A stretch of DNA of 64,000 nucleotides. Source: Streptomyces wuyuanensis. Lineage in GTDB: Bacteria; Actinomycetota; Actinomycetes; Streptomycetales; Streptomycetaceae. Under the pieces are notes generated by a model. The model did no database searches. It was not told the DNA's origin and was given only the letters and a program-made list of their open reading frames with translations. Positions 23,077 to 32,400 of the stretch are shown here, piece after piece. A program made the translations under genes and the position numbers. The stretch spans positions 186,001 to 250,000 of the forward strand of contig NZ_FNHI01000011.1 of NCBI RefSeq assembly GCF_900103455.1. Reading direction: 5' to 3'. How positions within the stretch are numbered: the stretch's first letter is position 1; each line of letters opens with the position of its first letter.

Positions 23077-23853
23077 TCACGCGCCCGTCGTCACGGCCCG
23101 CGGATCGAAGCCGAACGGCAGCTCCAGGCGGTGCGCGTGCATCAGGTCGGGGTCGGCGAGGAGGTCCTGGGTACGCCCGTCGGCGGCGATCACGCCCTCG
23201 CTGAGGATCACCGAACGCGGGCAGAGCTCCAGGGCGTACGGCAGATCGTGCGTGACCATCAGGACCGTGACGTCCAACGACCTCAGGATGTCGGCGAGTT
23301 CGCGGCGGGACGCCGGGTCGAGATTGGACGAGGGCTCGTCGAGGACGAGGATCTCCGGCTCCATGGCGAGGACGGTCGCCACCGCCACCCGGCGCCGCTG
23401 GCCGAAGGAGAGGTGGTGCGGCGGCCGGTCCAGGTACTCCGTCATCCCGACCAGGTCGAGAGCCGTGCGTACCCGCTTCTCCAGTTCCTCCCCGCGCAGC
23501 CCGGCAGCCGCCGGGCCGAAGGCCACGTCCTCCCGCACCGTCGGCATGAACAGCTGGTCGTCCGGGTCCTGGAAGACGATGCCGACCTTGCGCCGGATCT
23601 CGGCCATGTGCTGCTTGCCGACGGGCAGGCCCGCGACCGCGACCGTGCCGGCGCCGCCGGCGAGGATGCCGTTGAGGTGGAGGACGAGGGTGGTCTTGCC
23701 GGCGCCGTTGGGGCCCAGCAGGCCCACGCGTTCACCGCGTTCGACGGTCAGGTCGACGCCGAAGAGCGCCTGGTGGCCGTCGGGGTACGCGTACGCCAGC
23801 CCGCGGACGTCGAGCGACGGCGGGACGGCGGCGGGCGGAGGGAGCGAGGTCAT
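23077..23853 (-). CDS. cbiO: ECF transporter ATPase, CbiO-type
   Basis: A 258-aa ABC ATPase: Walker A at 47-54 (GPNGAGKT), Q-loop FQDPDDQLF, signature LSFGQRRRVA, Walker B ILVLDEPSS and switch His in THDLP. This is the energising subunit of an energy-coupling-factor transporter for cobalt or nickel. Its ATG overlaps the CbiQ stop (ATGA). With the preceding two genes it forms the CbiMN-Q-O operon; the upstream Nur-type box points to nickel. Confidence 0.88.
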   Translation of the reverse strand: MTSLPPPAAVPPSLDVRGLAYAYPDGHQALFGVDLTVERGERVGLLGPNGAGKTTLVLHLNGILAGGAGTVAVAGLPVGKQHMAEIRRKVGIVFQDPDDQLFMPTVREDVAFGPAAAGLRGEELEKRVRTALDLVGMTEYLDRPPHHLSFGQRRRVAVATVLAMEPEILVLDEPSSNLDPASRRELADILRSLDVTVLMVTHDLPYALELCPRSVILSEGVIAADGRTQDLLADPDLMHAHRLELPFGFDPRAVTTGA

Positions 23854-24611
23854 AGGGTCCAGCCAAGCAGACAGACGGCGAGCGCCGAGAAGGGGAGCGC
23901 GGCGGCGTACGCCCACTGCGCCCGCGACGCGGTCACCTCGTCGATGACGGGCATGGTGCCGGTGTAGCCGCGGCTGACCATCGCCAGGTGCACCCGCTCA
24001 CCGCGCTCGTAGGAGCGGATGAACAGCGCGCCCGCGGACTTGGCGAGCACGCCCCAGTGGCGCACCCCGCGGGCCTCGAAGCCGCGCGAGCGCCGGGCGA
24101 TGGACATCCGCCGCATCTCGTCGGTGATGACGTCCCCGTAGCGGATCATGAACGACGCGATCTGCACCATCAGCGGCGGCAGCTTCAGCCGCTGCAGTCC
24201 GAGGAGCAGGGAGCGCAGCTCGGTGGTCGAGGCGAGGAGGACGGAGGTGGCCACGCCCAGCGTTCCCTTGGCGAGGATGTTCCAGGCTCCCCACAGCCCC
24301 GGCACGGAGAGGGAGATGCCGAGCCACTCGGTGCGCTCGCCCGGCACCAGGAACGGCATGAGCAGCGCGAACGCGACGAACGGGATCTCGATCACCAGCC
24401 GGCGCAGTACGAAGCCCGCGGGGACGCGGGCCGCCGCGGCGACGGCGCCCAGCAGCAGCGCGTACAGGCCGAAGGCCCAGACCGCCTCGCGCGGCGTGGA
24501 GACCACGACCAGCACGAAGCAGAGCGCGGCGGCGATCTTGCAGTGCGGCGGCAGCCGGTGGACCGGCGACTCGCCGTGCCGGTACAGCTTGTGGGCGTGA
24601 CCCGTGCTCAT
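23850..24611 (-). CDS. cbiQ: ECF transporter transmembrane subunit, CbiQ-type
   Basis: A 253-aa membrane protein with about five helices and the conserved coupling segment that ends SRGFEARG. It joins the ATPase to the substrate-binding subunit. The start codon is 15 bases downstream of the CbiM stop and its own stop overlaps cbiO. Confidence 0.88.
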   Translation of the reverse strand: MSTGHAHKLYRHGESPVHRLPPHCKIAAALCFVLVVVSTPREAVWAFGLYALLLGAVAAAARVPAGFVLRRLVIEIPFVAFALLMPFLVPGERTEWLGISLSVPGLWGAWNILAKGTLGVATSVLLASTTELRSLLLGLQRLKLPPLMVQIASFMIRYGDVITDEMRRMSIARRSRGFEARGVRHWGVLAKSAGALFIRSYERGERVHLAMVSRGYTGTMPVIDEVTASRAQWAYAAALPFSALAVCLLGWTL

Positions 24612-24626
24612 GGCGGCTTCCGCTTC

Positions 24627-25694
24627 TCAGCCCCGTACGGATTCCTGTTCGGCCTCGGCCGTTTCGCCGCGGCGACGGCGGACCACGACGAACACGCCGG
24701 TGCCCACCACCAGGGTCGCGCCGACGCCGATCACTCCCGCGAGACCGCCGGAGACCCGGGCGTTCTCGATGGTGCCGACGCCGTAGTCGGTGAGCGGGGA
24801 GTCGGCGGCCGCGTGGTCCTCGACCTTCTTGTCGATGCCCTTGTCGGCTGCGACCCGCTCCAGCCCGTCGGGGTTGGCGGAGGCGTAGAAGGAGACGAAC
24901 CCGGCGAGGATCAGGGAGATCACGAGACCCGCGAACAGCACCGGGCGCGGGGAGGCGGCGGGGGCAGGGGCGGCCTCGGGCCGGGCGTCGACGAGTTCGC
25001 CGTCCACGCGCAGCTTGAGCGGCGCGGACAGTCCGCGGGCGCCGTGGACGAGGTCGGGCCGCACGGCGAGGACGGCACCGACGGTCGCCGCGGTGATCGC
25101 GGCCTCGCCGATGCCGATGAGGATGTGGACGCCGGTCATGGCGCCCAGGACCGTGCCGATCGGCACGTCGGTGGTGCCGCCGATCGCGTATAGGAGCGTG
25201 AAGGCGACGGCGGACGCGGGCACGGAGACCAGGGCGGCGATGAACGTGGCGATCGTCACCGACCTGCGCTTCTTCGGCAGCACCCGGACCAGCGCGCGGA
25301 ACAGGGTGTAGGCGACGACGACCGTGACGACGCCCATGAGCAGGATGTTGACGCCGAGCGCCGTCAGGCCGCCGTCCGCGAAGAGGACTCCCTGGAGCAG
25401 CAGGACCACGGAGATGCACAGCACCCCTGTGTACGGACCGACGAGGATCGCCGCCAGCGCCCCGCCCAGCAGATGGCCGCTGGTGCCGGCCGCGACCGGG
25501 AAGTTGAGCATCTGGACGGCGAAGACGAAGGCGGCGACGAGCCCCGCGAGGGGCGCGGTCCGCTCTCCCCCGTGGCCTCCGGCGCCCGCGAGCTCCCGCC
25601 GGGCACCGCGCAGGCTCACGGCGACGGCGCCGGCGGCGACGACCCCGGCCGCTGCGGAGACGGGGATGTCGATGAATCCGTCGGGGACATGCAT
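24627..25694 (-). CDS. cbiM: CbiM substrate-binding subunit fused to CbiN-like PDGLE domain
   Basis: A 355-aa protein. Residues 1 to about 220 are CbiM/NikM, beginning MHVPDGFID; the second His and following residues form the metal site once the initiator is removed. A Pro/Ala linker leads to a PDGLE domain (FYASANPDGLERVAADKG) flanked by two membrane helices, replacing a separate CbiN/NikN. The start at 25694 is chosen since the N-terminal MHVPDG is functionally fixed; GGAAGCGGAG lies just upstream. It is the first gene of the operon. Metal specificity is cobalt or nickel by family, and nickel is favoured by the control site. Confidence 0.88.
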   Translation of the reverse strand: MHVPDGFIDIPVSAAAGVVAAGAVAVSLRGARRELAGAGGHGGERTAPLAGLVAAFVFAVQMLNFPVAAGTSGHLLGGALAAILVGPYTGVLCISVVLLLQGVLFADGGLTALGVNILLMGVVTVVVAYTLFRALVRVLPKKRRSVTIATFIAALVSVPASAVAFTLLYAIGGTTDVPIGTVLGAMTGVHILIGIGEAAITAATVGAVLAVRPDLVHGARGLSAPLKLRVDGELVDARPEAAPAPAASPRPVLFAGLVISLILAGFVSFYASANPDGLERVAADKGIDKKVEDHAAADSPLTDYGVGTIENARVSGGLAGVIGVGATLVVGTGVFVVVRRRRGETAEAEQESVRG

Positions 25695-25760
25695 GGCGGG
25701 CTCCGCTTCCGGGACAGGCCGCATCGGCCCGGCTGGTCAACCGTCCGATGATGCGCCCTG

Positions 25761-25777
25761 TTGCGAACTCTTTGCAA
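25761..25777 (-). promoter_or_regulatory. Nur-type box upstream of cbiM
   Basis: TTGCGA-N5-TTGCAA at 25761-25777 matches the Streptomyces Nur consensus (tTGCaa-N5-ttGCAA) with exact spacing and one changed base. Nur is the Fur-family nickel regulator. The site is 67-83 bases before the cbiM start, inside the divergent region shared with the SsgA-like gene. No cobalamin riboswitch box is visible. Confidence 0.6.
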
Positions 25778-25875
25778 GAGCGTCTCACCCACAGGTGCAA
25801 GCGACACGCCAGGGTCTTTCGAGTGAAAATATGCGACATTGGATGACAAAGAGAACCAAAGGTGAGGAGCGTCCG

Positions 25876-26241
25876 ATGTCCCACGCTGTCGAGAGCCCCT
25901 CTGTCGAAGAGCACGCGAAGGCCCGGATCATCAACGACGCCCCTCACTACCGATCGGTGCCCGTGGCCCTCCGCTACGAGCCCGGCAGGGATCCCGACGC
26001 GGTGCGGTGCGTCTTCCCGAGCGGCATCGAATGGGCCTTCCGCCGCGAGCTGCTGGAGACGGGTCTGCGCGCGCCCGCCCGCCGCGGTCCGGTATCCGTC
26101 TGGCCCTGCGGCCGCGCCCAGGTGATCGTCGAGTTCCATTCGCCGGGCGGTGTGGCGGTGATCCAGTTCGACACCCGCCCCCTCGTGCGCTTCCTGCGCC
26201 GCACCTACGCGGAGGTGGCCGCGCCCGCCACCCGGGTGTGA
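25876..26241 (+). CDS. SsgA-like sporulation/cell-division regulator (SALP)
   Basis: A 121-aa protein of the SsgA family: VPVALRYEPGRDPDAVRCVF, then IEWAFRRELLETGL and VSVWPCG. SALPs occur only in morphologically complex actinomycetes and guide septum placement or spore maturation; SsgB recruits FtsZ. Which paralogue this is cannot be told. It is slightly shorter than usual. GAGGAG lies 7-8 bases before the ATG. It is divergent from the metal transporter operon. Confidence 0.85.
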   Translation: MSHAVESPSVEEHAKARIINDAPHYRSVPVALRYEPGRDPDAVRCVFPSGIEWAFRRELLETGLRAPARRGPVSVWPCGRAQVIVEFHSPGGVAVIQFDTRPLVRFLRRTYAEVAAPATRV

Positions 26242-26347
26242 CGGACACGGCCACCGCGCCTCGCGGCTCAAGGGCGCCCACCGGTCTCGCGGACCGGTGG
26301 GCGCCCTGGCCCTTCCGGCGCGCGGACCGCGCCGGGCGGGGCGGTTC

Positions 26348-28513
26348 TCAGGCGCCGACCAGCTCCCTCTCCCTGCCGTCCTCGCCGGCCGGCGAGTGCT
26401 CGCCGCCCAGCTTCTCGCCCTCGACGTCCACGCTCGGCAGCAGCCGGTCCAGCCAGCGGGGCAGCCACCAGGCCTTGCCGCCCAGCAGCGCGAGGACGGC
26501 CGGCACGATCGCCATCCGGACGACGAAGGCGTCGAAGAAGACCGCGATCGCGAGACCGAATCCGATCATCTTCACCATCTGCTCGCTCGAACCGATGAAG
26601 CCCGCGAACACCGCGATCATGATCACCGCCGCGGCGGTGACCACCCGGGCCCCGTGCCGGAAGCCGGTGACGATCGCCTGGCCGGGCCGCTCGCCGTGCA
26701 CGAACGCCTCACGCATCCGCGTCACCAGGAAGACCTCGTAGTCCATCGCGAGGCCGAAGACCACGCCCACCATGAAGATCGGCATCATCGACATGATCGG
26801 GCCGGTTTGCTCGACGCCGAAGAGCGAACCGAGCCAGCCCCACTGGAAGACCGCGACGACCGCGCCGAGTGCCGCGACCACCGAGAGCAGGAAGCCGAGC
26901 GCCGCCTTCAGAGGCACGAGGACGGACCGGAACACCACCATCAGCAGAAGGAACGCCAGACCCACGACGAGCGCCAGATACGGCACCAGCGCGTCGTTCA
27001 TGCGCTGCGAGAAGTCGATGTTCATCGCGGTGGCACCGGTGACGTGCACGTCGTCACCGGTGGTGTCGCGGATGGTGTGGACGAGCTCCTCGGTCTCGGT
27101 CGAGCTGGGCCGGTCCTCGGGAATGACCGTGATCGTCGCGGTGTCGCCGGCCTTGTTGTACGTGGCCGGGGTGACGGCGGCGACGCCGTCGAGCTCCGCG
27201 ATCTCCTTCGCCGTGCCGTCAGCGGCGGCCCTGTCACCGTCGACGACGACGAGCAGCGGCCCGTTGAAGCCGGGGCCGAAGCCGTCGGAGAGCAGGTCGT
27301 AGGCCTTGCGCTGGGTGGTGCTGGTGGGCTGGGAGCCGTCGTCCGGCAGGCCCATCTCCAGCGACGTGGCGGGCACGGCCACGGCACCGAGGCCCACGAC
27401 GCCGGCGAGCAGCACGGCGACCGGGCGGCGCAGCACGAACCGGGCCCAGCGCGTGCCCATGTTGGGCTTGCCGACCGCGGGCTCGCTCTGCTTGCGGGCC
27501 TTGCGGCCCAGCACGCGCTTGCCGGCGAAACCGAGCAGGGCAGGGATCAGGGTCAGCGCGATGAGGACGGCGATGGCGACCGTACCGGCGGCCGCGAAGC
27601 CCATCTTGCTGAGCATGGGGATGTTGACGACGGCGAGGCCGACGAGGGCGATGACCACGGTCAGTCCGGCGAAGACGACGGCGGAGCCGGCCGTGCCGGT
27701 GGCCCGTCCGGCGGCCTCCTCGTGGTCGCGCCCCTCGGCCAGCTCGGCCCGGTAGCGGGAGACGATGAAGAGCGCGTAGTCGATACCGACGGCGAGGCCG
27801 ATCATCGTGGCGAGGGTGGCCGTCGTGGAGCCCAGGTCGAGGGTGCTCGCGAGCGCCGTGATGGTGGAGACGCCGATACCGACGCCGATGATGGCGGTGA
27901 GCAGCGGCAGACCGGCGGCGACCAGCGAGCCGAAGGTGATCACGAGGACCACCGCGGCGACGCCGACACCGATGACCTCCGAGGCTCCGGTCTCCGGGGC
28001 GGCCTGGAGCGCGTCACCGCCGATCTCGACGGTCAGCCCGGCCTCCTCGGCCTTCTCGCCGGCCTCGGTGAGGGCCTCGCGGTCCTTCTCGGCCAGCTCC
28101 ATGCCGCTGACCTTGTAGGAGACCTGGGTGTAGGCGATGGTGCCGTCCCGGCTGATCGCCTTGGCCCGGTACGGGTCGACGACCGAGGCGACCTGGTCCG
28201 AGCCGGACCGGAGATCGGCGACGACCTTCCCGACCTCGGCCCGGTGGGCGCGGTCCGTCATCTTCTCGCCCGCGGGCGCCTTGAAGACCACACGCGCGGT
28301 CGCGCCGTCGGCACTGGTGCCCGGGAATCGCTCGTCGAGCAGGTCGAAGGCCTTCTGGGCCTCCGTACCCGGCATGGAGAAGGAGCTGGACGCGGCGGTC
28401 GGCGCCGAGGAGGCGGCGACTCCGGCGAGGGCGAGCAGCGCCACCCACAGCAGCGCGACGAGCCGTCGGCGGCGGAAGGCGAACCGTCCGAGTTTGTAGA
28501 GGAACGTGGCCAC
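26348..28513 (-). CDS. MMPL-family RND-type exporter
   Basis: A 721-aa membrane protein with twelve predicted helices in two halves and two large outer loops. MMPL motifs are present: GLAVGIDYALFIVSRYR in the first half and GVVFGLAMDYEVFLVTRM in the second. These contain the proton-relay Asp/Tyr pairs. Such pumps move lipids, siderophores or drugs out of actinomycetes. It follows the TetR gene by 152 bases on the same strand and is presumably its target. Confidence 0.9.
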   Translation of the reverse strand: MATFLYKLGRFAFRRRRLVALLWVALLALAGVAASSAPTAASSSFSMPGTEAQKAFDLLDERFPGTSADGATARVVFKAPAGEKMTDRAHRAEVGKVVADLRSGSDQVASVVDPYRAKAISRDGTIAYTQVSYKVSGMELAEKDREALTEAGEKAEEAGLTVEIGGDALQAAPETGASEVIGVGVAAVVLVITFGSLVAAGLPLLTAIIGVGIGVSTITALASTLDLGSTTATLATMIGLAVGIDYALFIVSRYRAELAEGRDHEEAAGRATGTAGSAVVFAGLTVVIALVGLAVVNIPMLSKMGFAAAGTVAIAVLIALTLIPALLGFAGKRVLGRKARKQSEPAVGKPNMGTRWARFVLRRPVAVLLAGVVGLGAVAVPATSLEMGLPDDGSQPTSTTQRKAYDLLSDGFGPGFNGPLLVVVDGDRAAADGTAKEIAELDGVAAVTPATYNKAGDTATITVIPEDRPSSTETEELVHTIRDTTGDDVHVTGATAMNIDFSQRMNDALVPYLALVVGLAFLLLMVVFRSVLVPLKAALGFLLSVVAALGAVVAVFQWGWLGSLFGVEQTGPIMSMMPIFMVGVVFGLAMDYEVFLVTRMREAFVHGERPGQAIVTGFRHGARVVTAAAVIMIAVFAGFIGSSEQMVKMIGFGLAIAVFFDAFVVRMAIVPAVLALLGGKAWWLPRWLDRLLPSVDVEGEKLGGEHSPAGEDGRERELVGA

Positions 28514-28665
28514 GAGAAGGGTCTCCCGGTCATGTCGTTGGGGCGGATGGGCAGGCTTGACCAGCCCGACGACGTGAGCGGTGCGCGTCAGGTGGGACTG
28601 TGCGGAACTGCGGGGCGGGGAGGGTGCGGCGCGGGGAGGGTGTGGCGCTGTGCGGGCCGGGGACG

Positions 28666-29253
28666 TCAGTTGCCGTTGGCGGGGATGCCCAGTGCGGGGA
28701 GCACGACGGCGTCCAGGTACTCGTGCAGGAAGCCCTGGCTCATGGGCTCGTCCTCGATCAGCGGATGGGCCACGAACGCGCCCACCAGCATGTGCGACAG
28801 GTACTTCAGGGCGGGATTGTCCGCGGAGATCTCACCGCGGCGGACCGCCCGCTGCAGCAGTACGTCGAGTCCGGTGATCTCGGGCTCGATGAACAGCTCG
28901 CGCAGCGCCTGAAGCAGATCGTCGTTCTCGTGGACCGCCCGGGCGAGGCCGCGCATCAGCGCGGTGTCCCGCTCCATCTGGCAGTCGTCGGACTGGGACA
29001 CCATCTCGTGGAAGTCGCCGCGCAGGCTGCCGGTGTCGATCCGGGAGATGTCCACCGGCTTGCTGTTCCGCAGCGACATGGCGACCAGCTCGGGCTTGCT
29101 CCCCCACTGGCGGTAGAGGGTGGCCTTGCTGGAGCGGGTGCGCGCGGCGACGGCGTCCATGGTGAGGGCGTCGTAGCCGACCTCGCGCAGCAGGTCGAGC
29201 ACTGCTTCGTACAGCTCGGCCTCGCGCTCGGGCGTGAGTCTGCTGCGTGCCAC
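28666..29253 (-). CDS. TetR-family repressor
   Basis: A 195-aa protein with an N-terminal TetR helix-turn-helix (ALTMDAVAARTRSSKATLYR) and a C-terminal ligand domain. The GTG at 29253 is chosen with GGAAGG upstream. Two identical-class palindromes lie at once before the start, so autoregulation is likely, together with control of the exporter downstream and possibly of the divergent protease. Confidence 0.88.
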   Translation of the reverse strand: MARSRLTPEREAELYEAVLDLLREVGYDALTMDAVAARTRSSKATLYRQWGSKPELVAMSLRNSKPVDISRIDTGSLRGDFHEMVSQSDDCQMERDTALMRGLARAVHENDDLLQALRELFIEPEITGLDVLLQRAVRRGEISADNPALKYLSHMLVGAFVAHPLIEDEPMSQGFLHEYLDAVVLPALGIPANGN

Positions 29254-29267
29254 GGTCGACCTTCCGA

Positions 29268-29329
29268 ACGAAACGGTTTCGTACACCACGACTGTACTCC
29301 GGGGGCCGAGCGAAACGAAACCGTTTCGT
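29268..29329. promoter_or_regulatory. Two palindromic operators, ACGAAAC-N-GTTTCGT
   Basis: ACGAAACGGTTTCGT (29268-29282) and ACGAAACCGTTTCGT (29315-29329) are both perfect 7+1+7 palindromes with centres 47 bp apart. They sit between the divergent TetR and tricorn genes. The size is typical for TetR dimers. The promoter-proximal copy begins 15 bases upstream of the TetR start. Confidence 0.75.
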
Positions 29330-29415
29330 ACGTGTCCTGGGCCACAGCGGCGCCCGCCCGGAAAAGCCCGGCCCCACAAGTTGCCGGGCCCTCCCCGCGC
29401 GGAAAGCATTTAGGA

Positions 29416-32400
29416 GTGAGTGAAGACGTCGCGTACCTCCGCTTTCCGCACCTGCACGACGACTTGCTGTGCTTCGCGGCCGAGGACGATCTCTGGATCG
29501 CCCCCCTCGTCCCCGCGGGCCGGAGCCCCGGCCGGGCCTGGCGGGTGACCGTCGACCGGACCCGGATCGGACACCCCCGGTTCTCCCCAGACGGCAGCCT
29601 GATCGCCTACACGACCTGGCGCAGCCTGGACCCGGAGATCCATCTGGCACCGGTCGACGGCGGCCCGGCGCGCCGGCTCAGCTACTGGGGCTCGACCGAC
29701 ACCCGGGTCTGCGGCTGGGACCCGGACGGCAACATCCTCGCGGTCTCCTCGCACGGCCAGCCGTTCTCCTATTTCTCCTGGGCCTACAAGGTGCCCACGG
29801 ACGGCGACCCCGGAAAGCGCCTGCCCTGGGGACCCGTCTCCGACATCGCCGTCGCCGACGCCGACGGACAGCACCGCACGCTGCTGCTCACCGGCAAACC
29901 ACCGCACGAGCCGGCCGGGTGGAAGCGCTACCGGGGCGGTGCGATGGGGCGGCTCTACCTGCACGGCGAAAGGCTGCTCGCGGACATCGAGGGCCATCTC
30001 GACTGCCCGATGTTCGTCGGCGGCCGCATCGCGTTCCTCTCCGACCACGAGGGCGTCGGGAACCTGTACTCCTGCCTGCCCGACGGCACGGACCTGCGCC
30101 GGCACACCGACCATGACGCCTTCTACGCCCGGCACGCCTCGAGCGACGGCCGCCGGGTCGTCTACCAGTGCGCCGGCGACCTGTGGATCGTCGAGGACCT
30201 GGCGCCGGACTCCCGGCCGCGGAAGCTGGCCGTCCGGCTCGGCGGTCCGCGTGCCGGACGGCGCCGCTACCAGGTCCCCGCCTCCCACCACGTCAACGGG
30301 CTCTCGGTCGACACCACGGGCCGGGCCAGCGCCGTCGCCGTACGCGGCAGCCTCTACTGGCTGACCCACCGCGACGGCCCGGCGCGCACCATCGCCGACA
30401 CCCCCGGCGTACGGGTACGGCTGCCGGTGATGCTCGGCAGCGGCGGCGGGCAGGTCGCCTACGTCACGGACGCGGACGGGGAGGACGCCGTCGAGATCGC
30501 GGACCTGCCACGGGCCAGCGGCGACCGGCCGCCCCGGCGCCTGGCCTCCGGCCGGCTGGGCCGGGTGCTGGAGATGGTCTCGGACCCAGCCGGGGAGCGG
30601 CTCGCGATCGCCTCGCACGACGGGCGACTGCTGCTGCTCACGGTGGCGGAGGAGGAGACCGGGACGGGAAGGGCGGAGGGGACGGAGGACGAGGGGGACG
30701 GGGGGAACGGCGGTGAGGCGTCGGGGGCCGAGGCGAAGGGGGCGGAAGGAAGGGCGGACGGGCAGCCCGCCGGGACAGGGGCCGGCTCCGCCGGGACCGA
30801 GGCGTCCGGTGCCGCCGCGTCGGGCGGCACGGATTCCGGCGGTGCGGATTCCGGCGGTACGGGCGAGTCCGGGGGCGCCGACGAGGGCCTCGTCACCGAA
30901 CTGATCCGCTCCGACAACGGGCCCGTGCGCGATCTCGCCTTCTCCCCGCACGGGAACTGGCTCACCTGGTCGCACCCCTTCATCGGCCGTTCCCTGCGGA
31001 AGATCAAGATGGCCCGCATCGACGGCCCCGGCCCCCGCACCGTCGTCGACGTCACCAACGGCCGCTTCGAGGACGAGTCCCCCGTCTTCACCCGCGACGG
31101 CCGCTATCTGGCCTTCCTGTCCTGGCGCGGCTTCGACCCCGTGTACGACGTGCACACCGGCGATCTGTCCTTCCCGCTGGGCTGCCGCCCCTATCTCGTA
31201 CCGCTGTCGTCCGCGACGCCGTCGCCGTTCGCGCTTCTGCCCGACGGGCGGCCGGCGGCCGGCGGGCTCGACCCCACCGAGGTCGACACGGGCGAAGGCG
31301 CGGCGATGGTGGAGGTGGAGGGGCTGGAGAGCCGGGTCACGCCGTTCCCCGTGGCCGCCTCCAAGTACTCGTCCCTGCACCCGGTCGCGGGCGGCGGTCT
31401 GGTCTGGCTGCGGTGGCCGATCTCGGGCGCGCTCGGTGAGACGTTCGCCAATCCCGCCGACCCCTCGCACCGGCCGACCCTCGAGTACTTCGACATCCCC
31501 AAGGCCCGCAAGACCGAACTCGTCGCGCACCTCGACTGGTTCGCGGTCAGCGGCGACGGCTCCCGGCTGGTCGTCTTCGACGACCAGGAACTGCGCGCCG
31601 TACCCGCGACCGAGCCCGGCGACAGCGACTCCACGGTGTACCTCGACATGCGCCGGATCCTGCACGAGGTGGACCCGCCCGCGGAGTGGCGCGGCGCGTA
31701 CGAGGAGGCGGGCCGGCTCATCCGGGACTACTACTGGGACCCGGGCATGTGCGGGATCGACTGGCCCGCCGTGCTGGACCAGTACCGTCCGCTGCTCCAA
31801 CGGGTGGCCTCTCCGGACGAGTTCGCCGATCTGCTCCGCGAGGTGCTCGGCGAGCTGGGCACGTCGCACGCCTACGTCACCCCCGCGCGCCGGAACGAGG
31901 GTCCGCCCCACTACCAGCGGGCGATGGGTCTGCTCGGTGCCAACCTGGCGTGCCGGGAGGAGGGCTGGGCCGTCGTGCGGATCCTGCCCGGCGACTCCTC
32001 GGACTCCAAGGCGCGTTCCCCGCTCGCCGGTACCGGCATCCGCGAGGGCGCGGTGCTCACCCATGTCGACGGGCGTCCGGTGGACCGGGTGACCGGCCCG
32101 TACCCGCTGCTGGCCGGGGCGGGCGGGACGACCGTGGAGCTGACCTTCCGGCCTGCCGAGGGCGAGGGCCTGCCGCGGCGGGTCGCGATCGTGCCGCTGA
32201 TCGACGAACGCCCCCTGCGCTACCAGGACTGGGTCGCCAAACGGCGCGCGGTCGTACGGGAGATGAGCGGCGGCGAGTGCGGCTACCTCCACATCCCGGA
32301 CCTCGGCGGCTCCGGCTGGGCGCAGTTCAACCGCGATCTGCGCATGGAGGTGTCGCGGCCGTCGCTGATCGTGGACGTACGCGGCAACGCGGGCGGCCAC

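Noticed and set aside
25695..25875. Cobalamin riboswitch before the CbiM gene
   Set aside because: No B12-box (GCCACTG-like) or the expected helices are visible in the 180-base leader; a Nur-type box explains regulation better.
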